25,027 nt of DNA from a virus (IMGVR_UViG_3300032820_000104:1-25027), one strand, 5' to 3'; numbered from the stretch's first letter, positions 12,773 to 20,541 are shown. Notes: generated by a model not told the origin, from the letters alone. Numbers and translations: made by a program.

Positions 12773-13607
12773 CGCCTTTCTTGACCGAGTGCCATCGGGG
12801 TGGGGGTTCAAGGGACTGCCTGAGCCAAAGGAGTTCGACCTGAACTACTGGAACGGGCGGCTACTGGTCTTTGAAGACCCGGAACCGGAGTCGGAATATG
12901 TCCTGGGAGTGGACCCGGCTGGGGGAAAGGGTGCAGATCGGTCGGTGATTCAGGTGCTGCGTGTGGGGGACAAGAGACGGCCTGACGCGCAGGTGGCGGA
13001 GTTTGCCAGTGACTTCCATGGCCCGCACGATCTGGCTCCGGTCGTGGCCTTGGTGGGGCGGCTCTACGGGGATGGCGCGGGGGGTGAGGCCATGGTTATC
13101 GTGGAGTGCAACGGGGAGTTCGGGGACTCCTGTTTGTTTGACCTGCGGAGCCGGATGGCATATGGGAATCACTTCATCTGGAAGATCTATGATAAGACCA
13201 AGAACCTCCAGACCTCTCGCCTGGGTTGGTGGACGACGCCCTCGACACGCCCGAAGCTCATTGCCAGGGGACATCATGCCCTGGTGAATGATGACCTGAT
13301 GATCCATTCCGAGTTCCTGCTGGATGAGTTAGAAGACTTCCAGGGGGATCTCTATATGTCGAAGGCGCAGGCAATTTCGGGACGGCATGACGACCGCGTG
13401 ATGGCCATGCTGATGGCGTATTGGGCAGCACATGACAATGAATGGCTAGCAGGGATTGATACATCTGCGGAGCGAAAGCGCTTGCAAGCTGCAGGCAAAC
13501 TAGAGGAGGCTGAAGAGGCAACAGCCTCCCAAAAGCCCACATGGCAGAACACGGCTGTGTCGTATCAGGAGATGATGGACCAGTGGGATGAGGAGGCGAT
13601 TAACTAA
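12765..13607 (+). CDS. terL: Terminase large subunit, nuclease part (split gene)
   Basis: This 280-aa protein is the RNase H-fold nuclease of the terminase that cuts concatemeric DNA. EYVLGVDPAGGKGADRS at 44-60 carries the first catalytic Asp50. VECNGEFGD at 113-121 carries a second acidic residue, and GRHDDRVMAMLMAYW at 206-220 holds the HDD motif. The N-terminal part (FLDRVPSGWGFKGL, YWNGRLLVFEDPEPE) is the linker that would normally join the ATPase part. The ATG at 12765 overlaps the stop of the zinc-finger gene. Separate translation or frameshifting are both possible; no classical slippery site was seen at either junction. Confidence 0.88.
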   Translation: MRNAFLDRVPSGWGFKGLPEPKEFDLNYWNGRLLVFEDPEPESEYVLGVDPAGGKGADRSVIQVLRVGDKRRPDAQVAEFASDFHGPHDLAPVVALVGRLYGDGAGGEAMVIVECNGEFGDSCLFDLRSRMAYGNHFIWKIYDKTKNLQTSRLGWWTTPSTRPKLIARGHHALVNDDLMIHSEFLLDELEDFQGDLYMSKAQAISGRHDDRVMAMLMAYWAAHDNEWLAGIDTSAERKRLQAAGKLEEAEEATASQKPTWQNTAVSYQEMMDQWDEEAIN

Positions 13608-13617
13608 AGGAGCCACG

Positions 13618-14361
13618 GTGCGCCGAATCATTCTCACGTCCTTATTGTTGACGACTATTCTGTTCTCTCCTGTTAGAGCAGAGGGGCTACCGGATTCGAC
13701 CATTGCAGAACGTGCGTATGCGGCAACAGCAATTCTATACAAGCAGACCGCCTCAGGCGGGATGGACATGGCCTGTACGGCAACAGCGTTTGAGAAGGGC
13801 TCGAAGGGATACCTCTTCGTAAGTGCGTCTCACTGCGTAGCCGAAGATGATAAGACGCATCAGAAGGCGGTGGTCTCCTCATCACCGTTTTACATTTCGT
13901 TCGATCAGGTGAATGACAAGACGTTCCACAGGGCCGAAGTCGTGATGGCAGGCTACCAGGGGCGTGGTGATGACTTCGCGGTTCTCAGTGTGGATACAAA
14001 GGAAGAGTGGCCGACAATGCCACTGGGACAGGCAGGGCAGGTGAAGATGGGCGAGGAAGTCCTGAATGTCGCCGCCCCTGTCGGCTTAGGTCGTCAGTTG
14101 TTCTTCGGACGAGTCAGTCTAGTGAACATGGACCGCCCGGTGACCAGCCGCGAGATTAACTGGAAGAACGCGATGCTCCTGCAGGTGGATGGGGGACCAG
14201 GATCGAGTGGTTCCTCTGTTATCTCACTGGAGCAGGAAGCGATCATCTGTTTCATTGTTGGGAGTGTGAAGGGAAACCCAAGCGTGGTGTCCATCCCGGT
14301 CTCTCGCTTCCTGTCGTTCCGGGATGCAGTGCGGCGAAGACAGTATAAGTGGTTCCCGTGA
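13618..14361 (+). CDS. Secreted trypsin-like (S1 family) serine protease
   Basis: This 247-aa protein has a complete chymotrypsin-type triad: His72 in SASHC, Asp119 in GDDFAVLSV and Ser197 in GPGSSGSSV. Cys53 and Cys73 sit where chymotrypsin has the Cys42-Cys58 disulfide next to the catalytic His. The N-terminus, after a GTG start with AAAGGAGCCACG upstream, is a signal peptide (VRRIILTSLLLTTILFSPVR followed by AEG), so it should be exported. Phage maturation proteases are usually from other families and act inside the cell. Its place between terminase and portal genes is unusual. Substrate unknown; candidates are envelope proteins, a lysis function or virion processing. Confidence 0.88.
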   Translation: MRRIILTSLLLTTILFSPVRAEGLPDSTIAERAYAATAILYKQTASGGMDMACTATAFEKGSKGYLFVSASHCVAEDDKTHQKAVVSSSPFYISFDQVNDKTFHRAEVVMAGYQGRGDDFAVLSVDTKEEWPTMPLGQAGQVKMGEEVLNVAAPVGLGRQLFFGRVSLVNMDRPVTSREINWKNAMLLQVDGGPGSSGSSVISLEQEAIICFIVGSVKGNPSVVSIPVSRFLSFRDAVRRRQYKWFP

Positions 14362-14371
14362 AGGAGGTAGC

Positions 14372-14770
14372 GTGCGCGTAACGATTGACATCCCTGATGG
14401 GCTGTATGCAGACCTGAAGAAGCGCTGTAAGGAGCCAAGGCCCAGTAAGGCTGAGGTAAATGATCGAATCCGTGAGGTGCTGAAGGAATTCAACGCGGTA
14501 GGCGCTGATGGACAGCGCTATTTCCTGGTAGCAGGAAAAGAGCGGCAGCAGCTGGAAAGAGTCTTCCAGACGACGATCTCCTCAGCAGAAGAACTCGCCA
14601 AACGGGTAGAGATTCTCTCGCAAGTGGGTATTGGGGATGCAGTACGGGCATTGGGCCCTGGTGAATCGATTCAACTGACGGAACAGGCGCAGTTCTGGGG
14701 GCAAACCCCGAAGGAATACATCGAGAACACAGTGAATCGGGTCATGGATGAGGTGCTAAACAGGGTATAG
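14372..14770 (+). CDS. RHH-like protein, 132 aa
   Basis: The start is GTG at 14372-14374 with a near-perfect AAGGAGGTAGC. The N-terminus (VRVTIDIPDGLYADLKKRCK) reads as a strand followed by a helix, and KAEVNDRIREVLKEF as a second helix, as in ribbon-helix-helix proteins. The C-terminal two-thirds is helical (AEELAKRVEILSQVGIGDAV, YIENTVNRVMDEVLNRV). It may regulate late genes or act as a head-assembly factor; no further assignment is possible. Confidence 0.6.
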   Translation: MRVTIDIPDGLYADLKKRCKEPRPSKAEVNDRIREVLKEFNAVGADGQRYFLVAGKERQQLERVFQTTISSAEELAKRVEILSQVGIGDAVRALGPGESIQLTEQAQFWGQTPKEYIENTVNRVMDEVLNRV

Positions 14771-14773
14771 ACC

Positions 14774-15151
14774 ATGCCATTACGTGATTTTGAGTGCCAA
14801 ACGTGCCAATCCGTGCCTGAAGAGCGGCTGTATACCGTAAAACAGGGTGAAATCACCCTTCCATCGTGTCAGACGTGTGGGGCGGATTTAGCCATGTTAC
14901 CCCTCTCATCGGGCCGTATTTACGGGAAAACCGCCGTATTCCCTTACACAACCACGCATGTAAGCGGTGATGGGCGGCCCGTAACGGTCGAAAGCCTGGG
15001 CCATCTCCGCCGATTAGAGCATCAGTACGGAGTATGTGTGTCGGGGTTCTCACAGGATCCGGGAAACCCGGACTCCCCCCGTGACCTACCGGTCAATCGT
15101 CCCGGTGGGCGAGCCTATCATGGACCACGAGCCCCCTGGATGGAGGGATAG
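14774..15151 (+). CDS. FmdB-like zinc-ribbon protein, 125 aa
   Basis: The N-terminal MPLRDFECQTC...LPSCQTCGADL is the FmdB-type single zinc ribbon (CxxC ... CxxC) that starts many small bacterial and phage proteins. The C-terminal half is Gly/Pro-rich (PRDLPVNRPGGRAYHGPRAP) and probably disordered. It lies 3 nt after the previous stop and its own stop touches the portal start, so it is in the head operon. Function unknown; a metal-dependent structural or regulatory role is plausible. Confidence 0.6.
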   Translation: MPLRDFECQTCQSVPEERLYTVKQGEITLPSCQTCGADLAMLPLSSGRIYGKTAVFPYTTTHVSGDGRPVTVESLGHLRRLEHQYGVCVSGFSQDPGNPDSPRDLPVNRPGGRAYHGPRAPWMEG

Positions 15152-17098
15152 ATGGACTTTCCGCTACCAAATGAGAAGTACGAGAAGTCGATGCTGGAAT
15201 GGATCTCGATGGCCCGCACAGAGGGCGAACGAGTCCTCCAGGCGGAGCCGATGTATGGGGAGATTGAGAAGGCTATCTCCTACATCATGGGGGATCAGAT
15301 TGAATCTCAGCGTCCCTCGACCCTATCGAACGTCTACAATAACCGCACTAAGCATATCGTGCTGCAGCAGGTAGCGGCCCTCACTGACATCCATCCCTTG
15401 TTCGGGTTCAAGACACAGAATGACCAGTTCCAGCCACAGGCAGAGGTGCTGAACAAGCTGGCCACAGCATGGTGGACCAACACCCAGGCAGACCTGCAAC
15501 TCTCGAATGTGTTGCGGTATGCCACAGGACCGGGCACGGGCTACTGCGAGGTGCACTGGGATGCGTCGGCAGCACAGGGTGCTGGGGAGATTGTGCTGAT
15601 CCCCAGAGACCCACGGGATGTCATCCCGATCCGACCGACTCTGGATGGGGACGTGCAGGACTGGGAAGGGGTCATCATCCGTACAGCGAAGACGGTCAAT
15701 GAACTCCAGTCCCGGTTCCCTGCCAAGGCGCACCGGATCACAGCGTCACGGTCGGGGGCTATCCCGGATCGAACGTGGGGGAACTCCAAGGGGGCGCACA
15801 AGCTGATGTCCCCAGCAGCAGGGTTCCTGTCGTCCACACCGAAGAATGTCTCGGCGTCTGTGGCGACGTCAAACCTGTATTACGTCTACATCAAGGACCG
15901 GCGGCTCCACACCGGGGTGTCTCCTATCACGATTGGCGATCCGAATACGTCGTGGTCCTACACGGTGCAACCGGCTGATGCCAGGAAGCCGAATGGACAG
16001 CGATATGACGATGATGAATACAAACTCTATCCGCGTGGGCGGCTGCTCATCGCAACGGATGACTGCATTCTGTTCGATGGGCCGAATCCGTTCTGGCACG
16101 GCATGTTCCCGATTGCCCGGTTGCGGCTGGATCCCTGGCCCTGGGGCCTGCTGGGTGTGGGGATTACACGGGACCTGATGCCCCTGCAGGATGCTGTGAA
16201 CGAGACATCAAATGGCATCTTGGACATGGTCAGGAAAGCGCTCCGTCCTGGATTGAAGGGGGATGCGCGGGCCATGCCAGAGTCGCTGTGGAACCGGTTG
16301 GACACCCGAATCCCTGGCACCAAGGTGCGGCATAACCCCGTGATGGGAAGCATTGAGTTCGAGCCTCCACCCAACATCCCGTCCTACGTCTTTGAGTTCC
16401 TGAAGATGATGGTGTCGGAGATGGATTACCACGGGGGTGTCGGGAACCTACAGGCCCTGACGCAGCTAAAACAGGCTCCTGGTGCAGACAGCATCGAGCA
16501 GATGATGGAAGCCCTGAGCCCCACGCTGCGGATGAAAGGCCGGTTGCTGGAGGTGTTCCTGCGTGATGTTGGGGAGATGGTCAAGGCCAACTTCTTCCAG
16601 TTCTACACGATGCAACGACGGGTCTCCATGCTGGGTGAGCAGGGGATTGACATGGAGGACTTCCAGTTCGATCCGGGGTCCCTCGTGCCTGCGTATAGTA
16701 AGGAAGCGGATGGGGATGCGTATAACCCGACATACGATATGTATCTCCCACGAGCGAAGCGTGCCAAGATCCACCACAAGCAGTTCACCTTCCAGATCAC
16801 GCCAAATAGCCTGCTGGCTATCTCGCAGATTTCGCGGAAGATGATGTATCTTCGGTTGCACCGGGAAGGCTTGATGGATCCGTGGACTCTGTACGAAGTG
16901 CTGGAAATCCCGAATGGGGGCTCGCCTCCGTCTGGCACGAAGGAGATCCCGAAGCGGTTGCAGGAGGCCATGGCGATGGGGATCGGACAGGAGATCCCAA
17001 CACCGGGGCCCAAGCCGACAGGGCAGTCTCCACCAAAGATGGAGCAGAAGCCTGATGCAGACGGAATTCCCCGCCCCGTCATCTCGGAGTCAAATTAG
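15152..17098 (+). CDS. Portal protein
   Basis: At 648 aa and immediately downstream of the packaging genes, this is the portal through which DNA enters the capsid and onto which the tail or adaptor is built. It starts with a helical region (MDFPLPNEKYEKSMLEWISM) after a strong GGAGGGATAG site. Portal-typical features are the N-terminal helices and strands before residue 200, a central core with HGMFPIARLRLDPWPWGLLG and a long helical stretch (VFEFLKMMVSEMDYHGGVGN, LRDVGEMVKANFFQFY), with a Pro-rich C-terminal tail (PTPGPKPTGQSPP). No fusion or frameshift is seen. The assignment is from length, position and pattern. Confidence 0.8.
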   Translation: MDFPLPNEKYEKSMLEWISMARTEGERVLQAEPMYGEIEKAISYIMGDQIESQRPSTLSNVYNNRTKHIVLQQVAALTDIHPLFGFKTQNDQFQPQAEVLNKLATAWWTNTQADLQLSNVLRYATGPGTGYCEVHWDASAAQGAGEIVLIPRDPRDVIPIRPTLDGDVQDWEGVIIRTAKTVNELQSRFPAKAHRITASRSGAIPDRTWGNSKGAHKLMSPAAGFLSSTPKNVSASVATSNLYYVYIKDRRLHTGVSPITIGDPNTSWSYTVQPADARKPNGQRYDDDEYKLYPRGRLLIATDDCILFDGPNPFWHGMFPIARLRLDPWPWGLLGVGITRDLMPLQDAVNETSNGILDMVRKALRPGLKGDARAMPESLWNRLDTRIPGTKVRHNPVMGSIEFEPPPNIPSYVFEFLKMMVSEMDYHGGVGNLQALTQLKQAPGADSIEQMMEALSPTLRMKGRLLEVFLRDVGEMVKANFFQFYTMQRRVSMLGEQGIDMEDFQFDPGSLVPAYSKEADGDAYNPTYDMYLPRAKRAKIHHKQFTFQITPNSLLAISQISRKMMYLRLHREGLMDPWTLYEVLEIPNGGSPPSGTKEIPKRLQEAMAMGIGQEIPTPGPKPTGQSPPKMEQKPDADGIPRPVISESN

Positions 17099-17114
17099 GT
17101 AAGGAGCGTTGAGC

Positions 17115-17303
17115 ATGCTAGCACGAGAGCCGGTATTGGTTGGACAGATCGTCGCGGTGATTGGGGTAGCAGGACTCTTCTGGGATCCTGTGCGGTCGGC
17201 CCTGGAAGCGGTGGGGGGTGAGATAGGGTTAATGACAGCTGTCGGCACCGTGGTCACATTTGTGACCACCATCGTCCGAAGCCGCGTAACCCCAATGGAG
17301 TAA
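17115..17303 (+). CDS. Small membrane protein, holin-like, 62 aa
   Basis: Two hydrophobic stretches (VLVGQIVAVIGVAGLFW and IGLMTAVGTVVTFVTTIV), with a short charged loop between and a basic tail (RSRVTP), suggest two membrane helices. The ATG at 17115 is 8 nt after AGGAG. This layout is seen in small holins, which form pores for lysis, but no endolysin gene is next to it in this window, so 'holin-like' is a guess from topology only. Confidence 0.5.
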   Translation: MLAREPVLVGQIVAVIGVAGLFWDPVRSALEAVGGEIGLMTAVGTVVTFVTTIVRSRVTPME

Positions 17304-17306
17304 CTT

Positions 17307-17432
17307 ATGTGGAAACGTCTGCTAAATATGATCCTGACGATTCTGACACTGGCCAAGAGCAAGGGGCTCTTCCACAAGACGCCGGGAGTCTCGCCACGGC
17401 GAGTGCCAAGAGACTTTTCACCAGACGAGTAG
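17307..17432 (+). CDS. Small protein, 41 aa, overlapping the lipoprotein-like frame
   Basis: The ATG at 17307-17309 lies 6 nt after GGAG. The product (MWKRLLNMILTILTLAKSKG and 21 more residues) has a basic-amphipathic N-terminus and a polar tail. Codon choice looks like the neighbouring genes, more so than the other frame covering this stretch. The GTG two bases downstream opens a second, longer frame (17309-17578). The two may be alternatives, or both may be translated as in nested lysis genes. Confidence 0.5.
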   Translation: MWKRLLNMILTILTLAKSKGLFHKTPGVSPRRVPRDFSPDE

Positions 17433-17578
17433 CTCGTTGGTATTGGTGGGGATTCTGCTTCTGGTCCATTTTCTACCTGTTGTCGTTGTATGGATGTGAT
17501 AAAGGCTTGACGGCTGCAGTCTTATCAGATGACGATATCGCCAATGGCGACTCCTCCTTCCGCCAAGAACCCTGGTGA
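17309..17578 (+). CDS. Candidate lipoprotein (lipobox LYGC), 89 aa, overlapping frame
   Basis: After a polar start, the sequence has a basic segment (KRLFTRRVAR), a hydrophobic helix (WYWWGFCFWSIFYLLS) and LYGC, a plausible lipobox, then an acidic tail (DKGLTAAVLSDDDIANGDSS). That is the layout of a short lipoprotein such as a spanin-type outer-membrane partner. The start, GTG at 17309, is only 2 nt from the ATG of the other frame and its early codons are less typical, so the true start or a frameshift from the 41-aa frame is unclear. Confidence 0.4.
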   Translation: METSAKYDPDDSDTGQEQGALPQDAGSLATASAKRLFTRRVARWYWWGFCFWSIFYLLSLYGCDKGLTAAVLSDDDIANGDSSFRQEPW

Positions 17579-17601
17579 GGCCTGGGGAAAACCCTGGGCC
17601 T
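17578..17601 (+). other. RNA hairpin with GAAAA loop
   Basis: AGGCCTGGG pairs with CCCTGGGCCT (two G-U pairs) around a GAAAA-type loop, starting at the stop codon of the lipoprotein-like frame. No U-tract follows, so it is not an ordinary terminator. It may shape the mRNA between the small membrane genes and the next ribosome site. Confidence 0.4.
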
Positions 17602-17636
17602 CTACCGACTCGGAGGAGGAATAGAAGGAGGAAAGT

Positions 17637-17690
17637 ATGATCAAGACGCCTTTCTCAGACGCGATCTGCAAGCCAGGTAAAGGGAGCTAG
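17637..17690 (+). CDS. Micro-ORF with strong ribosome site, 17 aa
   Basis: A strong site (GAAGGAGGAAAGT) precedes ATG at 17637. The frame encodes MIKTPFSDAICKPGKGS and stops 3 nt before the ATG of the next gene. It could be a leader peptide that couples translation into the next gene, or a degenerate gene start. Only the ribosome site and tight spacing support it. Confidence 0.35.
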   Translation: MIKTPFSDAICKPGKGS

Positions 17691-17693
17691 TAG

Positions 17694-18041
17694 ATGCCTG
17701 CCATGCCCGGAATGGGTGCCCCCCCTCTACCGCCTATGGGCGGAGGTGAGGGTTCACCTACGTATAGCAACATGCTGCCAGCGGAACAGCAACAACCTGA
17801 TATGACAGGGGCTGGGACGGGGCAGAACCAGATGGGGAATGCGGCTATGCGTTTGGCCATGGAGCTAGATGCCTCCATGAAACTGCTCGCCCAGATGGTC
17901 CCACAGTTGGGCCCTTGGGCGGAGCAAGCAACCTCTCAACTGCGAGCACAGTTGGGGCAAGCCCTCATGGGGGGCGACGTCCCGACAGGCGCTGAACCAT
18001 CAGAGAACGCAGCGTTCCCTGGTGGGCAGGGCCGACTCTAA
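17694..18041 (+). CDS. Met/Pro/Gly-rich structural protein, 115 aa
   Basis: The N-terminal third is extremely rich in Met, Pro and Gly (MPAMPGMGAPPLPPMGGGEG), followed by a helical part (NAAMRLAMELDASMKLLAQM, QATSQLRAQLGQALM) and a Gly-rich tail. Proteins of this composition lie between portal and scaffold genes in some phages and may be head or internal proteins; I know no defined function. GGGAG lies 8-10 nt before the ATG. Confidence 0.6.
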   Translation: MPAMPGMGAPPLPPMGGGEGSPTYSNMLPAEQQQPDMTGAGTGQNQMGNAAMRLAMELDASMKLLAQMVPQLGPWAEQATSQLRAQLGQALMGGDVPTGAEPSENAAFPGGQGRL

Positions 18042-18116
18042 CGGAAGGGATAGGTGGTTCGCTGGATCCCAGCAGGGAAGGTGAACCCATAATATCCTGG
18101 ACCCAAAGGAGCATGT

Positions 18117-18908
18117 ATGGCGTTTGACACAGAACAGTTTCTGGCCGATGTCCTGAAGAATGTCCCTGAAGACAAGAAGCAGGTTGTCGAGGAAGCTCTG
18201 GGAATGGAAGCCGTCTCCAAGGAATTGGGGGAAGGGTATTCCCGGCAGTCAGATTATTCTCGAAAGATGGACGAGTTGCGAACAGCGCGGGATCAGGCGC
18301 AGCAGGAGATTGTCCAACAACAAGGGGTAGTGGACGCGGAGCGAGCCCGATATACCGAGTGGTACGAAGGGGCGAACAAAGACTACACTACTGCGGTGGA
18401 TCAGCTAAATGCCTACAAGGAGGAGTACGGCGATCTTGAGGCTGGAGAAGGAAAGGAACCGACTGTGGCTTCAGTCCCGTCGAACGCCCTCACTCGTGAT
18501 GAGCATGAGCGTATCCTCGCTGAACAGTTTGATCGGCATGACCGCCAAGCGATTCAATTCGCTGATATCCTGACCGATCTAAAGCTGGAGCATAACCAAC
18601 GCTTCAGTGAGAAGCTGGACACAGCAAGACTGTTCGACCATGTGAGTAAGAGTGGGTTGCCCATTCAGGCAGCCTACCAGGACTTGATCTCGGAGCGGGT
18701 GCAGAAAGCCCAGGAAGAGAAGGTCCAGGAGCAGATTAAGCAAGCGAGAGAAGAAGGTGTAATGGAGGGGCGGAGTCAATCGCAGCTTCCAGTACGACCT
18801 GATTCTTCCGGTCCTCGCCCACTTGATGGGCTGGACAAGGAGTCAACTTCGGAGGATCGTGTAAATGCGGCTGCATCTGCATGGAGGCAGGCACAGCTAT
18901 CACGATAG
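18117..18908 (+). CDS. Scaffolding protein
   Basis: At 263 aa, acidic and mostly helical with coiled-coil segments (RKMDELRTARDQAQQEIVQQ, AQEEKVQEQIKQAREE), it lies directly before the major capsid gene, the usual place for the internal scaffold that guides procapsid assembly and is then removed. The N-terminus (MAFDTEQFLADVLKNVPEDK) and the C-terminal acidic/basic tail fit a scaffold whose end contacts the coat. The ATG has GGAG 5 nt upstream. The exported protease upstream carries a signal peptide, so it is not an obvious scaffold-removing enzyme. Confidence 0.75.
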   Translation: MAFDTEQFLADVLKNVPEDKKQVVEEALGMEAVSKELGEGYSRQSDYSRKMDELRTARDQAQQEIVQQQGVVDAERARYTEWYEGANKDYTTAVDQLNAYKEEYGDLEAGEGKEPTVASVPSNALTRDEHERILAEQFDRHDRQAIQFADILTDLKLEHNQRFSEKLDTARLFDHVSKSGLPIQAAYQDLISERVQKAQEEKVQEQIKQAREEGVMEGRSQSQLPVRPDSSGPRPLDGLDKESTSEDRVNAAASAWRQAQLSR

Positions 18909-18933
18909 CCTCTCTTCCTAGAGGAAGGTAAGC

Positions 18934-19962
18934 ATGGCGTTCCTTGATGAACTGAACACCTACACACGGAAGCACATCGTAGGTGGGGTTGTGGACAATG
19001 TGTTCAAGAACGACCCTGTCCTAGCGATGATCAAGGCGAACCACTCCGTGAAGTTTACGGGCGGGACGCTGATTCAGGAGAACTTCCTGTATGCGCCGAT
19101 GGCCGGTGGTTCGTATGCCAGGGGTGATACCTTTGACATCAGCCGCCGACAGACAGCCACTGGAGCAAGCTTCGATCCGAAGCACTACCAAGTGAATGTC
19201 ACGGAGTTTAAGGAAGATATCCAGATTTTCAACAAGGGTGAGAATTCAGTATTCCGGTTGATCGATGCCGATCTCCAGAATGCGGCCCTAACCATGTCGG
19301 CTATCCTCGCCATCGCGCAATACCGCGAAGGGCAGTCTGCGTCCCGTTCGAATGAGATGAACGGGTTCTCAGAGATGCTCAATGATGGCTCGGTCAATAG
19401 CTGGGATGGAGCAGCCTACACCACATATGGCAGCCTCTCTCGTGGGGGCACCATTGGGACGGCGCTGAACTCTCCCATGACGTCGCCTGCGGCGTCAGTT
19501 GGTGGTCCAATCACGTATAAGATTCTAGAGGAAGCGTATAACAGCATCGTCATTGGTGCTGAGCATCCTGACGTGATGGTCACAACGAACCTGGGCTACT
19601 CCTACATCAAGGAGAAGTTCCAGCCACAGTGGCGAGTGGAATCTCAGGACCCGAAGATTGGTTTCAACAGCCTAACCTTCAATGGGTCCCGTATCTTCCA
19701 GTCGCAGTATGCCCCTGGGGCGCAGGGAGTCAACGACTCCAACCTGGGGAACTATCTCGCATCTGCCGGTGAGACGTTGTTCTACCTGAACACGAAGTAC
19801 CTTCGGTTCTGGGTTACGGATGACGCTGAGTTTGGCTTTGGATTCACTGGATTCAAGCCAGCGCAGGACAACACGCAGGTAGCTGGACAGTATCTGGCGA
19901 CATGCAATATGACAAATCAGGCTCCGCGACTGATGCGGCACCTGTATGCCATCACCGGATAA
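18934..19962 (+). CDS. Major capsid protein (HK97-like fold likely)
   Basis: This 342-aa protein follows the scaffold and is the expected coat protein of the icosahedral head. An N-terminal helix (MAFLDELNTYTRKHIVGGVV) is followed by a segment like an E-loop (APMAGGSYARGDTFDISRRQ). The central region has a spine-like helix (NAALTMSAILAIAQYREG), and the C-terminal part has the A-domain-like strands and GYSYIKEKFQPQWRVESQ. GGAAGGTAAGC precedes the ATG. The HK97 fold is inferred from position and helix/strand pattern. It is a very likely coat gene but the exact family is not known. Confidence 0.8.
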   Translation: MAFLDELNTYTRKHIVGGVVDNVFKNDPVLAMIKANHSVKFTGGTLIQENFLYAPMAGGSYARGDTFDISRRQTATGASFDPKHYQVNVTEFKEDIQIFNKGENSVFRLIDADLQNAALTMSAILAIAQYREGQSASRSNEMNGFSEMLNDGSVNSWDGAAYTTYGSLSRGGTIGTALNSPMTSPAASVGGPITYKILEEAYNSIVIGAEHPDVMVTTNLGYSYIKEKFQPQWRVESQDPKIGFNSLTFNGSRIFQSQYAPGAQGVNDSNLGNYLASAGETLFYLNTKYLRFWVTDDAEFGFGFTGFKPAQDNTQVAGQYLATCNMTNQAPRLMRHLYAITG

Positions 19963-19974
19963 GGAGCGATTGAT

Positions 19975-20541
19975 ATGGCAGGTGGACGAGGTTCGCATTT
20001 CCCAGTCCAGACAGTAGATCTGGGCCCGACTGGGTCTCCGCTAACGTACAACGAAGCGACACTCCCAAATGGGGGTAAGCTCGGGATGCTCATGGAATGG
20101 AGCAACCGTGTCTTTCGTCTTGTAAAGGTGGACGTCAGCGAGACTGCAGTAGACAGTCTTGACGGTGGCGTTGCGTATTGGGAAGACAGGTCCAATTGGA
20201 CTGTCAACACAGACGCATCAGCTGGTGAAGGACTGGCAAACGGTGTAGCTGGTGGCACTCATGTCGTCGTTGATGTCTCGGTTGGGACTGACCGGTATAT
20301 CTTCGTCCAGGTGGGCGGAGATCAAGCAGCGGTTCAAGTCGCGGCGAGCACAGCAATCTCCGACCAGATGAGTGGCCATGCATCGACTGACAACATCCTT
20401 ACCCGCACAGCGGCAGGAACAGCAGTGATCAACCCACTCGTCGCCGTTGCACTCAGTGCCCGTGGGACAACGACGACTGACAACGGTGTCTCTCTCGCCA
20501 ACAGTGCTAAGGTGCGGTGGCATCTTGGCATGTTGATGTAA
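19975..20541 (+). CDS. Putative head decoration or structural protein, 188 aa
   Basis: It begins 12 nt after the coat gene with AAGGAGCG upstream. The protein is Gly/Ser/Thr/Val-rich and beta-like, with an N-terminal segment (GSHFPVQTVDLGPTGSPLTY) and a repeated beta pattern (VVVDVSVGTDRYIFVQVGGD). It ends in NSAKVRWHLGMLM. Decoration proteins and other small virion proteins often follow the coat gene. I do not recognise the family. Confidence 0.6.
   Translation: MAGGRGSHFPVQTVDLGPTGSPLTYNEATLPNGGKLGMLMEWSNRVFRLVKVDVSETAVDSLDGGVAYWEDRSNWTVNTDASAGEGLANGVAGGTHVVVDVSVGTDRYIFVQVGGDQAAVQVAASTAISDQMSGHASTDNILTRTAAGTAVINPLVAVALSARGTTTTDNGVSLANSAKVRWHLGMLM

Noticed and set aside
12590-12775. Programmed frameshifts joining the two terminase halves
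   Set aside because: No classical slippery heptamer or clear downstream structure was seen, and each gene has its own ATG in the overlap. Kept only as an alternative in the split-terminase finding.
18042-18116. Possible 12-codon GTG frame between two structural genes
   Set aside because: It is too short to judge, has no conserved pattern, and the 75-nt gap shows only the ribosome site of the scaffold gene.
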